From positions 90,536,646 through 90,600,645 of the forward strand of contig JARCOQ010000003.1 of NCBI GenBank assembly GCA_029207755.1: a stretch of 64,000 nt of DNA. Reading direction: 5' to 3'. This document shows, piece after piece, positions 38,701 to 50,700 of this stretch. The position numbers were made by a program, and so were the translations under genes. The DNA is from Chamaea fasciata (lineage: Eukaryota; Chordata; Aves; Passeriformes; Sylviidae). Below the pieces are notes generated by a model, which made no database searches, had not been told where the DNA came from, and saw only the letters and a program-made list of their open reading frames with translations. Position 1 is the stretch's first letter. The number at the start of each line of letters is the position of its first letter.

Positions 38701-41700
38701 GGAGACCTTATCACTCTACAGCTTCCTGAGAGGAGGCTGTAACCAGGTTGGGGTTCACCTCTTCTCTCAGGCAGTCAGCAACAGGACAAGAGGAAATGGC
38801 TTCAAGTTGCACCAAGGGAGGTTCAGTTTGGACATCAAGAAGAAATTCCTCACAGAAGAGGTGATTAGATACTGGAATGGGCTGCCCAGGGAGGTGGTAG
38901 AGTCACTGTACGTGGAGGTGTTCAAGGAAATACTGGTATGCACTCAGTGCCATGGTCTAGTTGACAAGGTGGTGTTCAGTCATAGGCTGGACTCAGTCAT
39001 CTCAGAGGTCTTTTCCAATCTAATTGATTCTCTAATCTCTCCCTGGCCTTACCTTGATCCTTGAGCCTTCTGTTACATTTTCTTTTCCCAGTCCAGCAAA
39101 AGAGGGGAGTGATTAAATGGCTTTGGTGAATATCTGGCATCCAGCCAGGGTCAATCCAATATACCAGGTTTATTTGCTTGCATTATGATTTTTTTTCTGC
39201 TAATATTCAAATGTAATTGGATGAGTTGCTGAGAAGGTTTCTTGAACTGGTCAGACCACATTTGATCAAGCACCTGCTCCTGAAACTCCAGCACTTTTCA
39301 AGTGTGAAAGGTCATCCTCCACTCTGGTCATCTTTTAGGCATGACACTGTGGAGATGGAAACTGAGCTGTCTTGTAGAAATGGGAGAGGTTTTTTAGTTA
39401 CTCATTTTGGGTGTTTTCCTCCTTATGCACCCTTAGAACAACAAAAGCAGTGAGTGGCAAGAGGTCATGGGAATATTTTTTAAAATAAGTAGCTGTCTGC
39501 TTTTGTACAATTTTATTTCATTTACAAACATAATGAACTCCTGTATAAAGTTTTTCATTCAAAAATATTTTTAGCTATCTGCTAAGGAGCTGTCTTCTCA
39601 CTGCTTGTACCACAAACCTACCAAATCCATGTGGGTAGTTGTCTTCTCTGACTGTGTGCTGGAAGATATTTTTGATTCTGTTTTCTCTCTTTTTTACATG
39701 CCCACTTTTGATGGTTTTTAGTAATTTGCCTGAGTTATTCCTGTCTTTACAGTATCTTCCCTTTAAATCCAGGTGCTAAATATTAAGAGTGCTTTAATCC
39801 TTTCATTTTCTGTTTGCTTTAAATGTTTCTCTGATGCTGGGCACTAACACCTTAGGTAATCATGATCTTGATAAAATGTGCTTGTTGCCACCACAGTGTT
39901 GGAAGCAGAGCTAGGAAGAGGCTAGTGTTAACTCTCTATGGGATTAAAGGAAATTCTTCAGGCACTTCTTGTTTCGTAGCAGGGACAGAAAAACTCATAA
40001 AAAGCAGTCCATTTGAGTTTAAGAAACTAGAAAAGCTGTATAAATAAAAGTTCTTGACAGGTGCCACATACGGTTTCTTGTCACTAGGGCAAATTAATGC
40101 GAATCTGATGAGATAATAGAGTTTACATAATACTGTGTGGTTTTACAAGGTGTTAGTTTGCCATGGTTTGTTTTATATCATCTCTCTTATTTAAGACCAA
40201 TAAAAGAAATCCAGCCTTATTCAGTCATTGTATGAACTTCAAAAACATTATTAAATTCCTCTTTAAAGGAGTACTATTTTACTATTAGATGCATTTTATT
40301 ATTGCATTCTGGTAATCAGTGGCCAAATTCAAATTTGGTAGGCCTGTTATCATCAAAGGGAGAATGAAAACAATGCTGGCAGCTTTTTCTGTCTCAACTG
40401 ATAATTCCTGATAACTGACTAGAAGAAAACATGTATTGCCCACCTATTTTTGTAAGGTAGTTTGTCATATATGGACTTCATTTCATATTTGGGGGGTGGT
40501 CTTGTTGGTTAAGTTTTTGTTCCTTTTTTTCATACTGCACACCAAGCTTCAGCTTGGTTCGATGCATTTCCAGAGGTAAAAATAATGTCCTGATGAGCTT
40601 GGGCTGGGATGGCCTGCACTGGCAGTGCCTATAGCCCTTCTGGAGAAGACAGCCATGCTCTTTTCCTCTGTAATGGGACGTTTGCCTAGAAAGCATGTTG
40701 AATCTCATATTTAATGTGGTTTGGAATAAACATAAAAGGAAAGGGGAGGCAACTATCACTGTCTGGGTAAAGAGTGTAGGTGTCCTGCCAACCCACCCCC
40801 ACTTCAAGGCTGGCTCCCTAGTGCTGAATGTCTAAAATTAGTGATGAGAAATCATACTTAGCTGCTTTTCTGCAAGATAATTATTAATCCTGTCTTTTAA
40901 CCAACTGGGTTTTTGTTTGTTTGCTTGGTTTTTTTTCTGAAAAAAACAAAACAAGCCACTTGAAGGATAGACACAGAAGGAATATTTTCTCAACAGCACA
41001 GCTGTTTTCTAATTTGGGATGTTTTAATGAATATTGGATGAAGATTTAAAAAGACATAACAAACGCAAACAAATCCCATATTTCCCCTATACCACGATCA
41101 TCAACACTCCCCAAAAAAATCCATCACTGAGGCACCACTGAGCTCAGGAGTTTTGGAGGGATTTGTTGGTTGGTTGGTTTTTTAAAGTCTTGCTTGAGGG
41201 GCAATTTGGTTTAGTGGCAAGCTGAGAAGAACATTTGTGTTTTGTGGGATGGTCTAGTCACTATCCTTGGAAGAGGAAAGCCTGTGTACAACTGGAATTC
41301 TTCAGGACAGCAAGCAGAGATGTTGATTTAGAGCTGAAGCCTGTTGCATAATGTTATCATGGTGGTACAGGGGAGCATTCCCATCTAAGTTTTCCTCTGA
41401 TCTGTGAACACATAAACTGCTAAGACAAAGGGAGTTTTGAGACTGGTCACTCTGTGCAGTTTTTAAATTCGTGAAGTGCTGATTTCCAAAGTCTAGAGGA
41501 TAAGGTCGGCTATTAGAAATGTGTCTTTAGTTTGATGCTGCTCTGAGTAAATTTCACAGAAATATTACAAAGGAGTTACCTATTCCAGTGGCCTATCTGT
41601 GGTAGGGCTTCTAAAGCATTAATACCTTCTGCAAATAATTCTTCTTTTCTATTTTTTGCTGGGTTCTGGCCTCTAATACCAAAAAAGCTGGACTTTTTTT

Positions 41701-44700
41701 TTTTAAATGAAAGTTACAGTAGGTGCACAGATATTCTTTTTTCCCCCACGTTTTTTCAAGATCAAAGGCATTGAAATGTTCTTTAAAACAGGATTAGCGT
41801 CACATAAAGCAAATGTTAAATCTACAATAGAGTCAGAGTGTTGTTCTAAGTTAGTAGGTTCCTGGCTTACTTCCTGAAGATGCATTACTCACCCATGTGT
41901 GTTCTGGATGTTAACTCAATTTTCTTTGATTCTGGCAAGTATTTGTATATTCAGCCTCACCATAGAAGCATTAGGGTCTGAAATCTTGTAATGAACATCG
42001 AAATGGCATAGAAAGAAGCTTGTAATATAAATGCCACTGAGAGGTGGGGCAGAAATGTGTCCAAGACTTAGGGGGAAAACCCATTTAAAAAAAAAAAAAA
42101 AAACACAAACTAAAAATCCTAAAATTTTTAGTAGATAGATATTTTTATTGTATACTTGTTTTTAAATCTAGGAAGATTGTGCTTGTTGTGTGATTGTAGA
42201 AATTTAATAGCAACTGTACATCTTCCAACAGGTAACATTTCAGGCTTGCAGCATTTCTGAAGCAAGGTATCTCTATGATCAGCTAGCTACGATTTGTCCC
42301 ATTGTGGTAAGTAATGGACATCTGTCAGATGAATTATTCCTTCATGGCAAAATCCACTATATAAATAAAAATAATACCCAAATTGCAAGCTCACAAATTG
42401 GGAGCAAGCTCTGGGAAAAGACTCTTTCTAGGTTGTCACATGTGTCATGTTAACTATTTAATGTGCAGATGACACCACAAAACAGATAATATCTGTTCCT
42501 TCTTGGCCTTTATGTCTATTTCTTTTCCTCTACTCTCACTCCCACATGCATGAGACTGTTGTTGAGTAGTTTTAGAAATAGATTTGGGCGGTTTTTCATG
42601 AAAACAAGGCAAGCTTGCTCCTTAAAACAATTTTTCATTTTTCAACTGGTATTGAAAACCTTCTGGTGTTACAGAGGGTTTCGGCTTAGGCTGTTTAAAT
42701 CTATCCCTTTTATAAGCATGTTGTCATAAACAACTGTTTATAACAGGAGTTATGAAAATAAAGTATCTGTCTGGTCTGGATGATGAGTAGATCCTGCCTT
42801 GAGTGAGTTATGTTCCAGCTATGTTACTAAGGTGCTTGGCCAAACAAAAATAAACAAAATAAAATGATTGCCAGGTGAATTTTGGAAGTGAGTGTGCAGA
42901 ATACTTGCTGATTTGTCTCAAGAGTGCTTCTGCCAGTGTAATTTTTGTGTTCCTTAAATGCTGATCTGTCGAGGTAAAATATTTGGAGAGTGTCAGATGC
43001 CACTTCAGGAATGCTAACCCTTGACCCAGGCATTTTTCGGAGGTAGCAGTTGAGATATTTGATTACACAGGCTTTGGCTGTACGTTAAACTTCAGTTCCT
43101 TCTGGATCCCTTTCTAGTGGGGTTGTATTTTGCTTTTGTTTCTTTGGGCTGTGCTTTGTTTTGATGCCAGGCTGTTTCATTGTAGATGGCGTTGAGTGCT
43201 GCATCTCCATTCTACAGAGGCTACGTGTCTGACATTGACTGTCGCTGGGGAGTGATCTCTGCGTCCGTGGATGATCGAACGCGGGAGGAGAGAGGGCTGG
43301 AGGTACGTCATCTTATGTCGTAGGTGTCTGGGCTCTTTTGGGCAAAAAAGTTAAATCTGCCTTAGTATCAACTTCTGCTTGTGTTCATCAGAATCCCTGA
43401 TGAGGGAATGTGATGGTCTTTGTGGTAGATAGAGGAGAGATGTTGTAAATACCCACCTTGTTTGGTCAGTTTGTGTTAATAAATATGTATTTTTAATTAG
43501 GTATGGAATCCCAGTCTTCCACAGCTGGCTGGAAAGGGTCCCCATGATGAACTTTATAATTTATGCTTGAGCCCAAAAGGCGATAATTGCACTAGATTAA
43601 ATAGTGGGTGCTGCTGAGTAGTGTAAACTAGAACTAAATCAAGAGAGCCAGGTGTCAGAACTTGTGGAGTTTCTCTAAGCAGGAATTGCCATTCAAGGCA
43701 CTTACAAAATTACATAAAATAAAAAAATTTTAAAATTTACTTGAAATATTTCTTGAACTACTTATTTTAAGGGCCTCTCTAAAGTGTGCACATGGTGAAA
43801 CTGTTGGTATGTGTTCAATGCTTTCCAAGTGCTTGGGGTAATAGTATATTACATCAGGAAAACATTTCTATTTCTAGAAAGTTGTAGTCAATGTGTGATG
43901 ACTGATTTTTTGCTCAGCTAAATGTCTGCAAACAAAATAGTTGCAATTCCAGAATCACTTTATATTGAGCCTATTTAAGACTCGTGCTTTTAGTAATTTT
44001 AATTTAGGTTGTAGAGTTTTTTTAAATAGGATAATAATTCTCAACATAAGTGTCATTAGTGAGCAAAACGTAGGTAACATTGTTAACAAGCTGTTAAAAT
44101 ATTGTATTCTTAAATTATATAGCCACTGAAGAACAACCATTATAGAATCAGTAAATCCAGATATGATTCCATAGACAGTTATCTATCTGAATGTGGTGAG
44201 AAATACAATGACATTGATTTGACAATAGACAAAGATATCTACGAGCACCTAATAAAGGAAGGTAAGTGTTTGCTTCATTATGAGCAGGTTAAGAATCATG
44301 TTTGCAGAGTGTGGGGATATTTTATGTTTTTGTCCTTGTTTGTTACAAACATTGTGCACCCCTCAGAGGGACTCCTACTCAGGAAGTATGTGTGCAGAGT
44401 AGTCTTAAGAGATTTTTAAAAAGGATTAATTTGTAGCAGAAACTGTCCCTAATGCATCAAACTGAGTTTCTCAAGCTGGAAATAATGTTTCATTTTTATG
44501 GAGAGAGTTGAACTGCTTTAGGAAACATGACACAGAATGCATCAGAAACCAGGAAGAATGGCAGCCACACCAATATTCAGCTGCCATTTCCAAACAAGAA
44601 CCTGTTTGTTTTTGGGGTTTTTTTCTCTTTTTTAATCATTTCCTTCCTTCCTGAAATCATCACTTTAACAGGATGTGGTGGGTTGAGGTAGCATTGCAGT

Positions 44701-47700
44701 GTTAGATATTTTCAGTCTTGTAAAATAAAATTTCCTAGAGCCTGTTTTGATATATGTGAATTGTTTGTTTGAATTTTCATTTTTTAGGTATTGACCACCT
44801 TTTGGCACAGCATATTGCACACTTGTTCATTCGAGACCCATTGACTTTGTTTGAGGAGAGAATACATCTAGATGATGCAAATGAATCCGACCATTTTGAG
44901 GTTACGTCTGATTTAGAGGAATTTAATAAATATATATATATATAATTTCTTATTTTTATGATACTACTTAATTGGAGGATGGTTGTATTAGCTAACAATT
45001 TTTTCATTAATTTTTCACTTCAGCTAGTTTTTTAGCATATGACTTTGCAGTTGTAAGCACATTCATTTATTTGTTTTATCTTTTATTTAGAAGGTGATGG
45101 CTTATGCTTTAAACCAAATAAAATATGAAGAGCCTAAATTATAGCTGTGTATATAAATGTTAAGGGGAACTGTCAATTTTTAAGCCTTCCTGAAAACTGG
45201 TTTGTATTTTATTTATGTAGAAATCTGTCTTTTAAAGCTTTATGGGGTAATAGCTGTGGTAATATTAGGCCTTTTTAGTTCAGAATGTGTCAGCCCTTCG
45301 TGAAAAAATGAAGTCAGCTGCTTGCCAGTCCCTTAGTCTCTTGTACATAATACTCAGCCAAAACATCATGAAAAAGTACAGCATATTTGCTCCTGGGATG
45401 GGTAATTATACTGTGGACTTTAGGAAGTTACAGCACTTACTTTGGAACCACTTCTCTAACCCGCTATGCTGTTCCACGGAAAACACTAGGACTCTAGTTA
45501 TCTGCTATTTTTCTTTGATTATATTAGAGAGCGATGTGTATCTGGATTGTGACAGATTATTTCATGTTCTCTGCAGAATATTCAGTCTACAAACTGGCAG
45601 ACAATGAGGTTTAAGCCACCACCTCCAAATTCAGATATTGGATGGAGAGTGGAATTCAGACCTATGGAGGTAAGTAAAACATCAGTATGTACAAGAGTGC
45701 ATTTCCTTTTTAAGTGGAAAAGTACCAGGCATTCTGCCATCCAGTATCAAACTCCTATTACTTGTGCTGTGTTTTCTCCCCTTTGATTTGCTAGATGCAA
45801 GTGAAGTGGACAGCAGTATTTAATCAGACATGGACTGTGGGAATGTAACTGACAGGGGAATCCACTGCAGCACATCAACGCATGCTAATGGATTTGGGGT
45901 GATGGAGAAAGGAATTAGGCTTGTATTAAAACAGCAGTAAACAAAGCCCCATTTAGCTTCTAGAGACTATTTCTCCAGTACATTTCCTGGTACTGAACAA
46001 TTCCACTGTCAGTTTTGTTTTTTTTCACAAGTGCTTTTATTCTATAGCTGTCTGTTTCTAAGCTCTCTGAGTTTAATCCTTTTAGAGTGGAAATTTAAAA
46101 GCTACTATACTTCCGTAATTAGGGAGCCTGAAGGTGCAGGTTATTAGTCTTTTGAAATACAAGTGTGCTTTGCATCGAATTGCAGGGTTGAGTTTGTTGA
46201 AGCGTGTGCGTGCATTATGCACTGGAAGTCACTGCTTGTGATTGCACGTGTGCATCACCCCTCAGCAAGTACACTGTGTGTGAACACAAGTACCAACATG
46301 AACATCTGAGTCAAACTGTTCCAGACTCTCCTTGCATGAGTGTGTTCCTGCTAAAGTAACTGAATCTCTACTCCTTTCATGTCTAGGTCCAGTTAACAGA
46401 CTTTGAAAACTCTGCATATGTTGTGTTTGTGGTATTGCTAACCAGAGTGATTCTATCATATAAACTGGATTTTCTCATTCCTTTGTCCAAGGTAGGTGTG
46501 AAAGATCAGATCTGTTAGAGCTAAATGTAATGCATCAAGTCTGGTTTTTATCCCCTGCAAGCTAGGAAATAATATTTCTCCACTTACAGAACAGTCATTT
46601 TTATCTTCCAGTCAGTTTTCATTTGTACCAGTACTTCAAATTAATTTAAACTCTACAATACTGAACAAATATTTTACTGCTGTTTCAGGGAATTAAACAT
46701 ACACAATTGCTGTAGGAATTTCTGTGATGCCTAGCAGTGTCTAACTGCTGCAGAACTGTTGAGAAATACCATTGCCACGAGGCTGTTTTGAAGCTGGGAA
46801 AGGATATGTTTCTCCCATTTTATGTGCAGGGGAGAAATAACCTGAGGAAGTCAAAATAAAAACATTAGACTTATCTTAACATGAATGTTGCTTGTGTCTC
46901 ATGCTCTTACTCTGTGTTTTGTTTGTATCTAGTGGGGAGGGAAAGGAGGAGTTCCGCATGGTTAGTGTTACACAGTATTTGAGTGGAAACAAATGCTGCT
47001 GATTCTGGTCACTACTGTGACTTCTCTTTAGACAGACAAGCCATGCAAAATGTACTTTTTCCTTAATCTTGTCCTCACAATTGCTGAACTGTTTTGTCTG
47101 AAACTGTCCTTGCGTGTCCTCTTTCTGAGGCACTTGACCAAAACATGTATTTTTTAGATGGATATCCCTGCGATCTTATAGGTAACTTTAAAATTAAGAT
47201 CTTGTAGGGCTTTTGACACTATGCTGAAAATTCAGCATAGCCATAGTATCCTGAGGCTTTTCATAGAGTTTTTTAATAAAAATGGAGAAAAATACTGAAG
47301 TCATAAATTTACAGTAATCATACCATATATACATGGTATTATTTGGTCTGCCTTCTAAAAGGAGATGTCAGGGAGTTCAGACTGCATAAATAACGCAGCA
47401 ATTTAGCACTTAGATTACATAATTACATTGTTATATGAGTGTCTCAAAAGCACAACATTTTTAACTACCAGTTAAGAGTGAATAAGAGATCAGGTGCTAA
47501 AAGAACCTGAACAGAATTGGAGGGCTGGGGGGCTGAAAATTGCTTGGGCTTGCCAAGCAATTTGGCAGGTAATGCAACACAGAATTGCACAACCATTGGT
47601 AAGCCTGCCTCTTTCACATAAAATAATAGGGGGTTATGGGGCTAATCTCACACTAATCTTGGTTGTCTGATTGAATGCGGTTCAACGCTCGTCAGCTGGG

Positions 47701-50700
47701 ACTGGTGTTCTTTCCAACTTTCAAAACAACCTGTGGTGTAAATAGGTTTCATAATATAAAATGAATTGGAAACAAAGCTTTAAAAGGTAAGAAGTAAGCA
47801 AAGATTTTGCATAGCCTTTAGTTAAATATCAGACAAAGAATTCAGCAAATTAAATCTCTTTTTCTGAAGACAGTATGGTAAGGCTGATGTCCAAAAGTTG
47901 TATGATCTTAATTCCCTGAGAACACATCAACCAAAGAACTTGGACGAAATCTTCAGTCCAGAAGGACAGAGCAATGATGTCATTTGCAGAGCAAACGTTG
48001 TAGTTTGGAGGACTTTCAAGAAGCCTGAAATTTAGAACTTTTTTGCTAGCAATCTAAGTTTAAATATCTAACAGATGTTTGGGAATGGAATAGATACAAT
48101 TCCCATACAAACTTACTTGAATGCTGTATCTGAAAGTTTGTTTAATACAGTGATAATTCTTCTAAAGACAGTGATGATTTTGTTAATAAAAGCAGCAAAT
48201 TATAGCTAGGGAAATTGAAATTTTCTTCTTCCGTGCTTATTTAAATTGCATCTAAATATGCAAAGAAGTCTGCCAGAAGGGATGCAACCTGTTAATCGTA
48301 ACTGTTCCTGTGTTTTCATCCAAACTTAAATTAGCATAGCATGTTCTAACATGACACCATTACCTATTCTGCTGGAGACCCAGTTTCATAAAATGTCATC
48401 TGTTCGTGGGTTTGTCCTGGACACTGAAGCATGAGATAAAACTTAGCTTCACAGCTTGACCTTGTGTGATGAAATAGTAAGAAATATAGTAGATGTTTCA
48501 GCTTATGAAACCCATATGTGACAGTTCAGTAGAATCTTGCTTTTCTAAAATGTCACAGATCTCTGAAATACTTTTTTTGCCAGGTGGATGAAAACATGAA
48601 GGTGGCCCAGAAAAGAGATGCTGTACGACAGGGAATGTTTTACTTCAGAAAAGATATATGCAAAGGTATCACATCAAATAATCTGACTAACACTGTTGTA
48701 GATGTTTAGTGCACGTCTTGCCTTTTAACCATTTTTTCCTTTCCCTTTGTCACACATGAAGGTGGAAATGCCGTTGTGGATGGATGTGGCTCTGCACAGA
48801 ATGGGACAGGCACTGACACAGAAGAGTACACCTTAATGAGCATTGATACAATTATCAATGGGAAGGTCATAGCCTCTTCTACCTGGAACACATCCTATTC
48901 TACCCTCCCAGAAACCAGACTGAGTGTGTTTTATGCTGATTCTGTTCTCTTACACAGGAAGGAGTCTTTCCTGGTTTGATCCCAATTTTGAATTCCTATC
49001 TTGAAAACATGGAAGTGGATGTGGACACAAGATGCACCATCCTAAACTATCTGAAGCTAATAAAAAAGAGAGCTTCTGGTATGTTTGATGTTTTTGGACA
49101 TTGACTTTCTTGGCCTTTTTCTACTTTCAGTTGGATAAGACTGATGGGAGTTGTGTATGTCTCGTTATCTGTTGAATCATTGAGCAAAGGACTGGAGTGT
49201 GTTCTCTGGCTTAAATCTTGTCCTATTTCTGATTTTTATTGTTTAGTGATTCATTTTAGAATTTAAATTACGAGTAACTGATAGAGTAAAAATCGTGGTT
49301 TAGAGGGTACTATATACCCAGTCCTCGATCTTGCTTTTCCACATCATTTACTGCTGCTTTTGCCACTGTATTGTCCACTTTGTAGTAGTTCAAACATACA
49401 CTAGTCCATTGTGCCCTGTCACTTAAGTGTTGTAAGAGTATTTGAGGCTGGGTCTGATAGTTTGCCTGATAATACTGGTGTGACTCCAAAGCTTACTGCT
49501 CCAAAGCATTCGTAAATCTAAACTCAGGTCTGCTAGACCATGGGCACGTAGACTTTAGCTCACTGATATGAAAGTCCTTCCATAAGTAGCAGAACTCCTT
49601 CAAGACAGAGCAGAGCAAGCTCTTCCACTGTCTTTCCCACGTTGCAATGTTTTTCAAGACAGGTGACTAATGACTGTTTATGTTTCTTCTTAAAATGCAG
49701 CAATATAATGAGTTAAAAATGCAGGCTAAACTTAACTCAGAACTGTGTGCTTAGCTCAGTCTGCAGCAGCTTTTTAGCTTTTTCTATGTAAATCACCTGT
49801 ATAACTGCATTGATGTAAATTTAGCTACATGATTAATTTTAGCCTCATAAGTCAAGAATTTTTTTTCTTCCCTCTTCCCCCCTCCCTCTCCAAGTTTTAA
49901 ACTAAAGTGTTGCATTCCTTTTTAATTCTTGAAAATTACTGTAGGAGCTTCTAGGTAAAGACCTTTCTAAAGCTGAGGTGGAAATCAGGATTTTGTCTTA
50001 TCTGGTAATTCACTAGTTTAGTAGTTCTTCAGAATAGTAACATGTTTTTAAACATTCCCTTGTCTGTTGTGTTTTTTGTGGTTGTTTTTTTTTTCCTTCA
50101 GAGAAATGGTCTTGAGAAAACAAGGAATCCATAACTCTAGCAGAGTCTTTTTCCTGAGGCCTAGTGACCTGGGTCCAGCCCCAGCCGCAGGCCTTCCCTG
50201 CCAAAGAAAAGCTTTGTTACCTGGTGCAGAGTTGCAGTCATTGCAAAAGTCAGCTCCTGTATTTACACAGATCTAAAAGCTGTGAGAGTGAAGTAGATAA
50301 GAGTGTAGGGTTTATAGTTCAGTTCTTATGAACTGAAATGACTTTTAAATGAGGCTTCTTAAGAACTAGAATTCACAGAATAAAAAAGCATTAGGTACTG
50401 TATTACTGTGCCATGGTATTTCTCAGTTGTGAGCTTTGGATTATTCCAGTTTTTTCTTGATCTTAAATGAAATGTTCTAGATCTGCAGCCTGTTCAGTAT
50501 GAGTCATATCACAAAGAGCGGCAATTTTTCAGATTTCTCTAATGGTGAACACAGCACTTATGAGTTAAGACCACTGACACCTTAGCTGCTGTGGCTGTAA
50601 CCTTGCCCAGGCATAATTCATTTGAGCTTCAGTCACCTCCTCTCCTGCAGCACAGCAAGGAATTACCCTCATGGTCTCTGTATAGCTGATGTGTGACTGC

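Larger units (their letters stand above)
36758..39159 (+). mobile_element. Solo LTR (ERVL-like), split by two younger insertions
   Basis: A plus-strand LTR of about 1 kb lies in intron 6, the same way round as GCLC. It starts at TCGGGTTCTGTGGCCAGG, reaches a poly(A) signal region (AATAAA at 38102-38107) and ends at GGCATCCAGCCAGGGTCAA. Perfect 5-bp duplications TATAC flank it (36753-36757 and 39160-39164); a 5-bp duplication fits ERVL-type elements. The body is interrupted at 37,311-37,860 by another LTR and at about 38,171-39,033 by a CR1; LTR sequence resumes after each. The terminal TG/CA have decayed. A related copy on the other strand lies at about 55,390-56,008. The family name is not asserted. 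Confidence 0.8.
42307..46386 (+). other. GCLC: GCLC introns 7-11
   Basis: Introns of 879, 820, 526, 676 and 717 bp between exons 7 and 12. They are AT-rich with no interspersed repeat or second gene that I can identify. The one feature of note is a (TA)7 run at 44931-44944 close to the exon 10 donor. Confidence 0.65.

Noticed and set aside
38162..39064. 120- and 85-codon ORFs
   Set aside because: They are fragments of the CR1 insertion and have no independent coding support.
42087..42103. A17 run as the tail of a processed pseudogene
   Set aside because: No cDNA-like sequence precedes it and no flanking duplication was seen; treated as a simple repeat.
48776..48979. 67-codon ORF read as a separate gene
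   Set aside because: Its first half is GCLC exon 14 and its second half is intron 14 read through into exon 15 out of frame.
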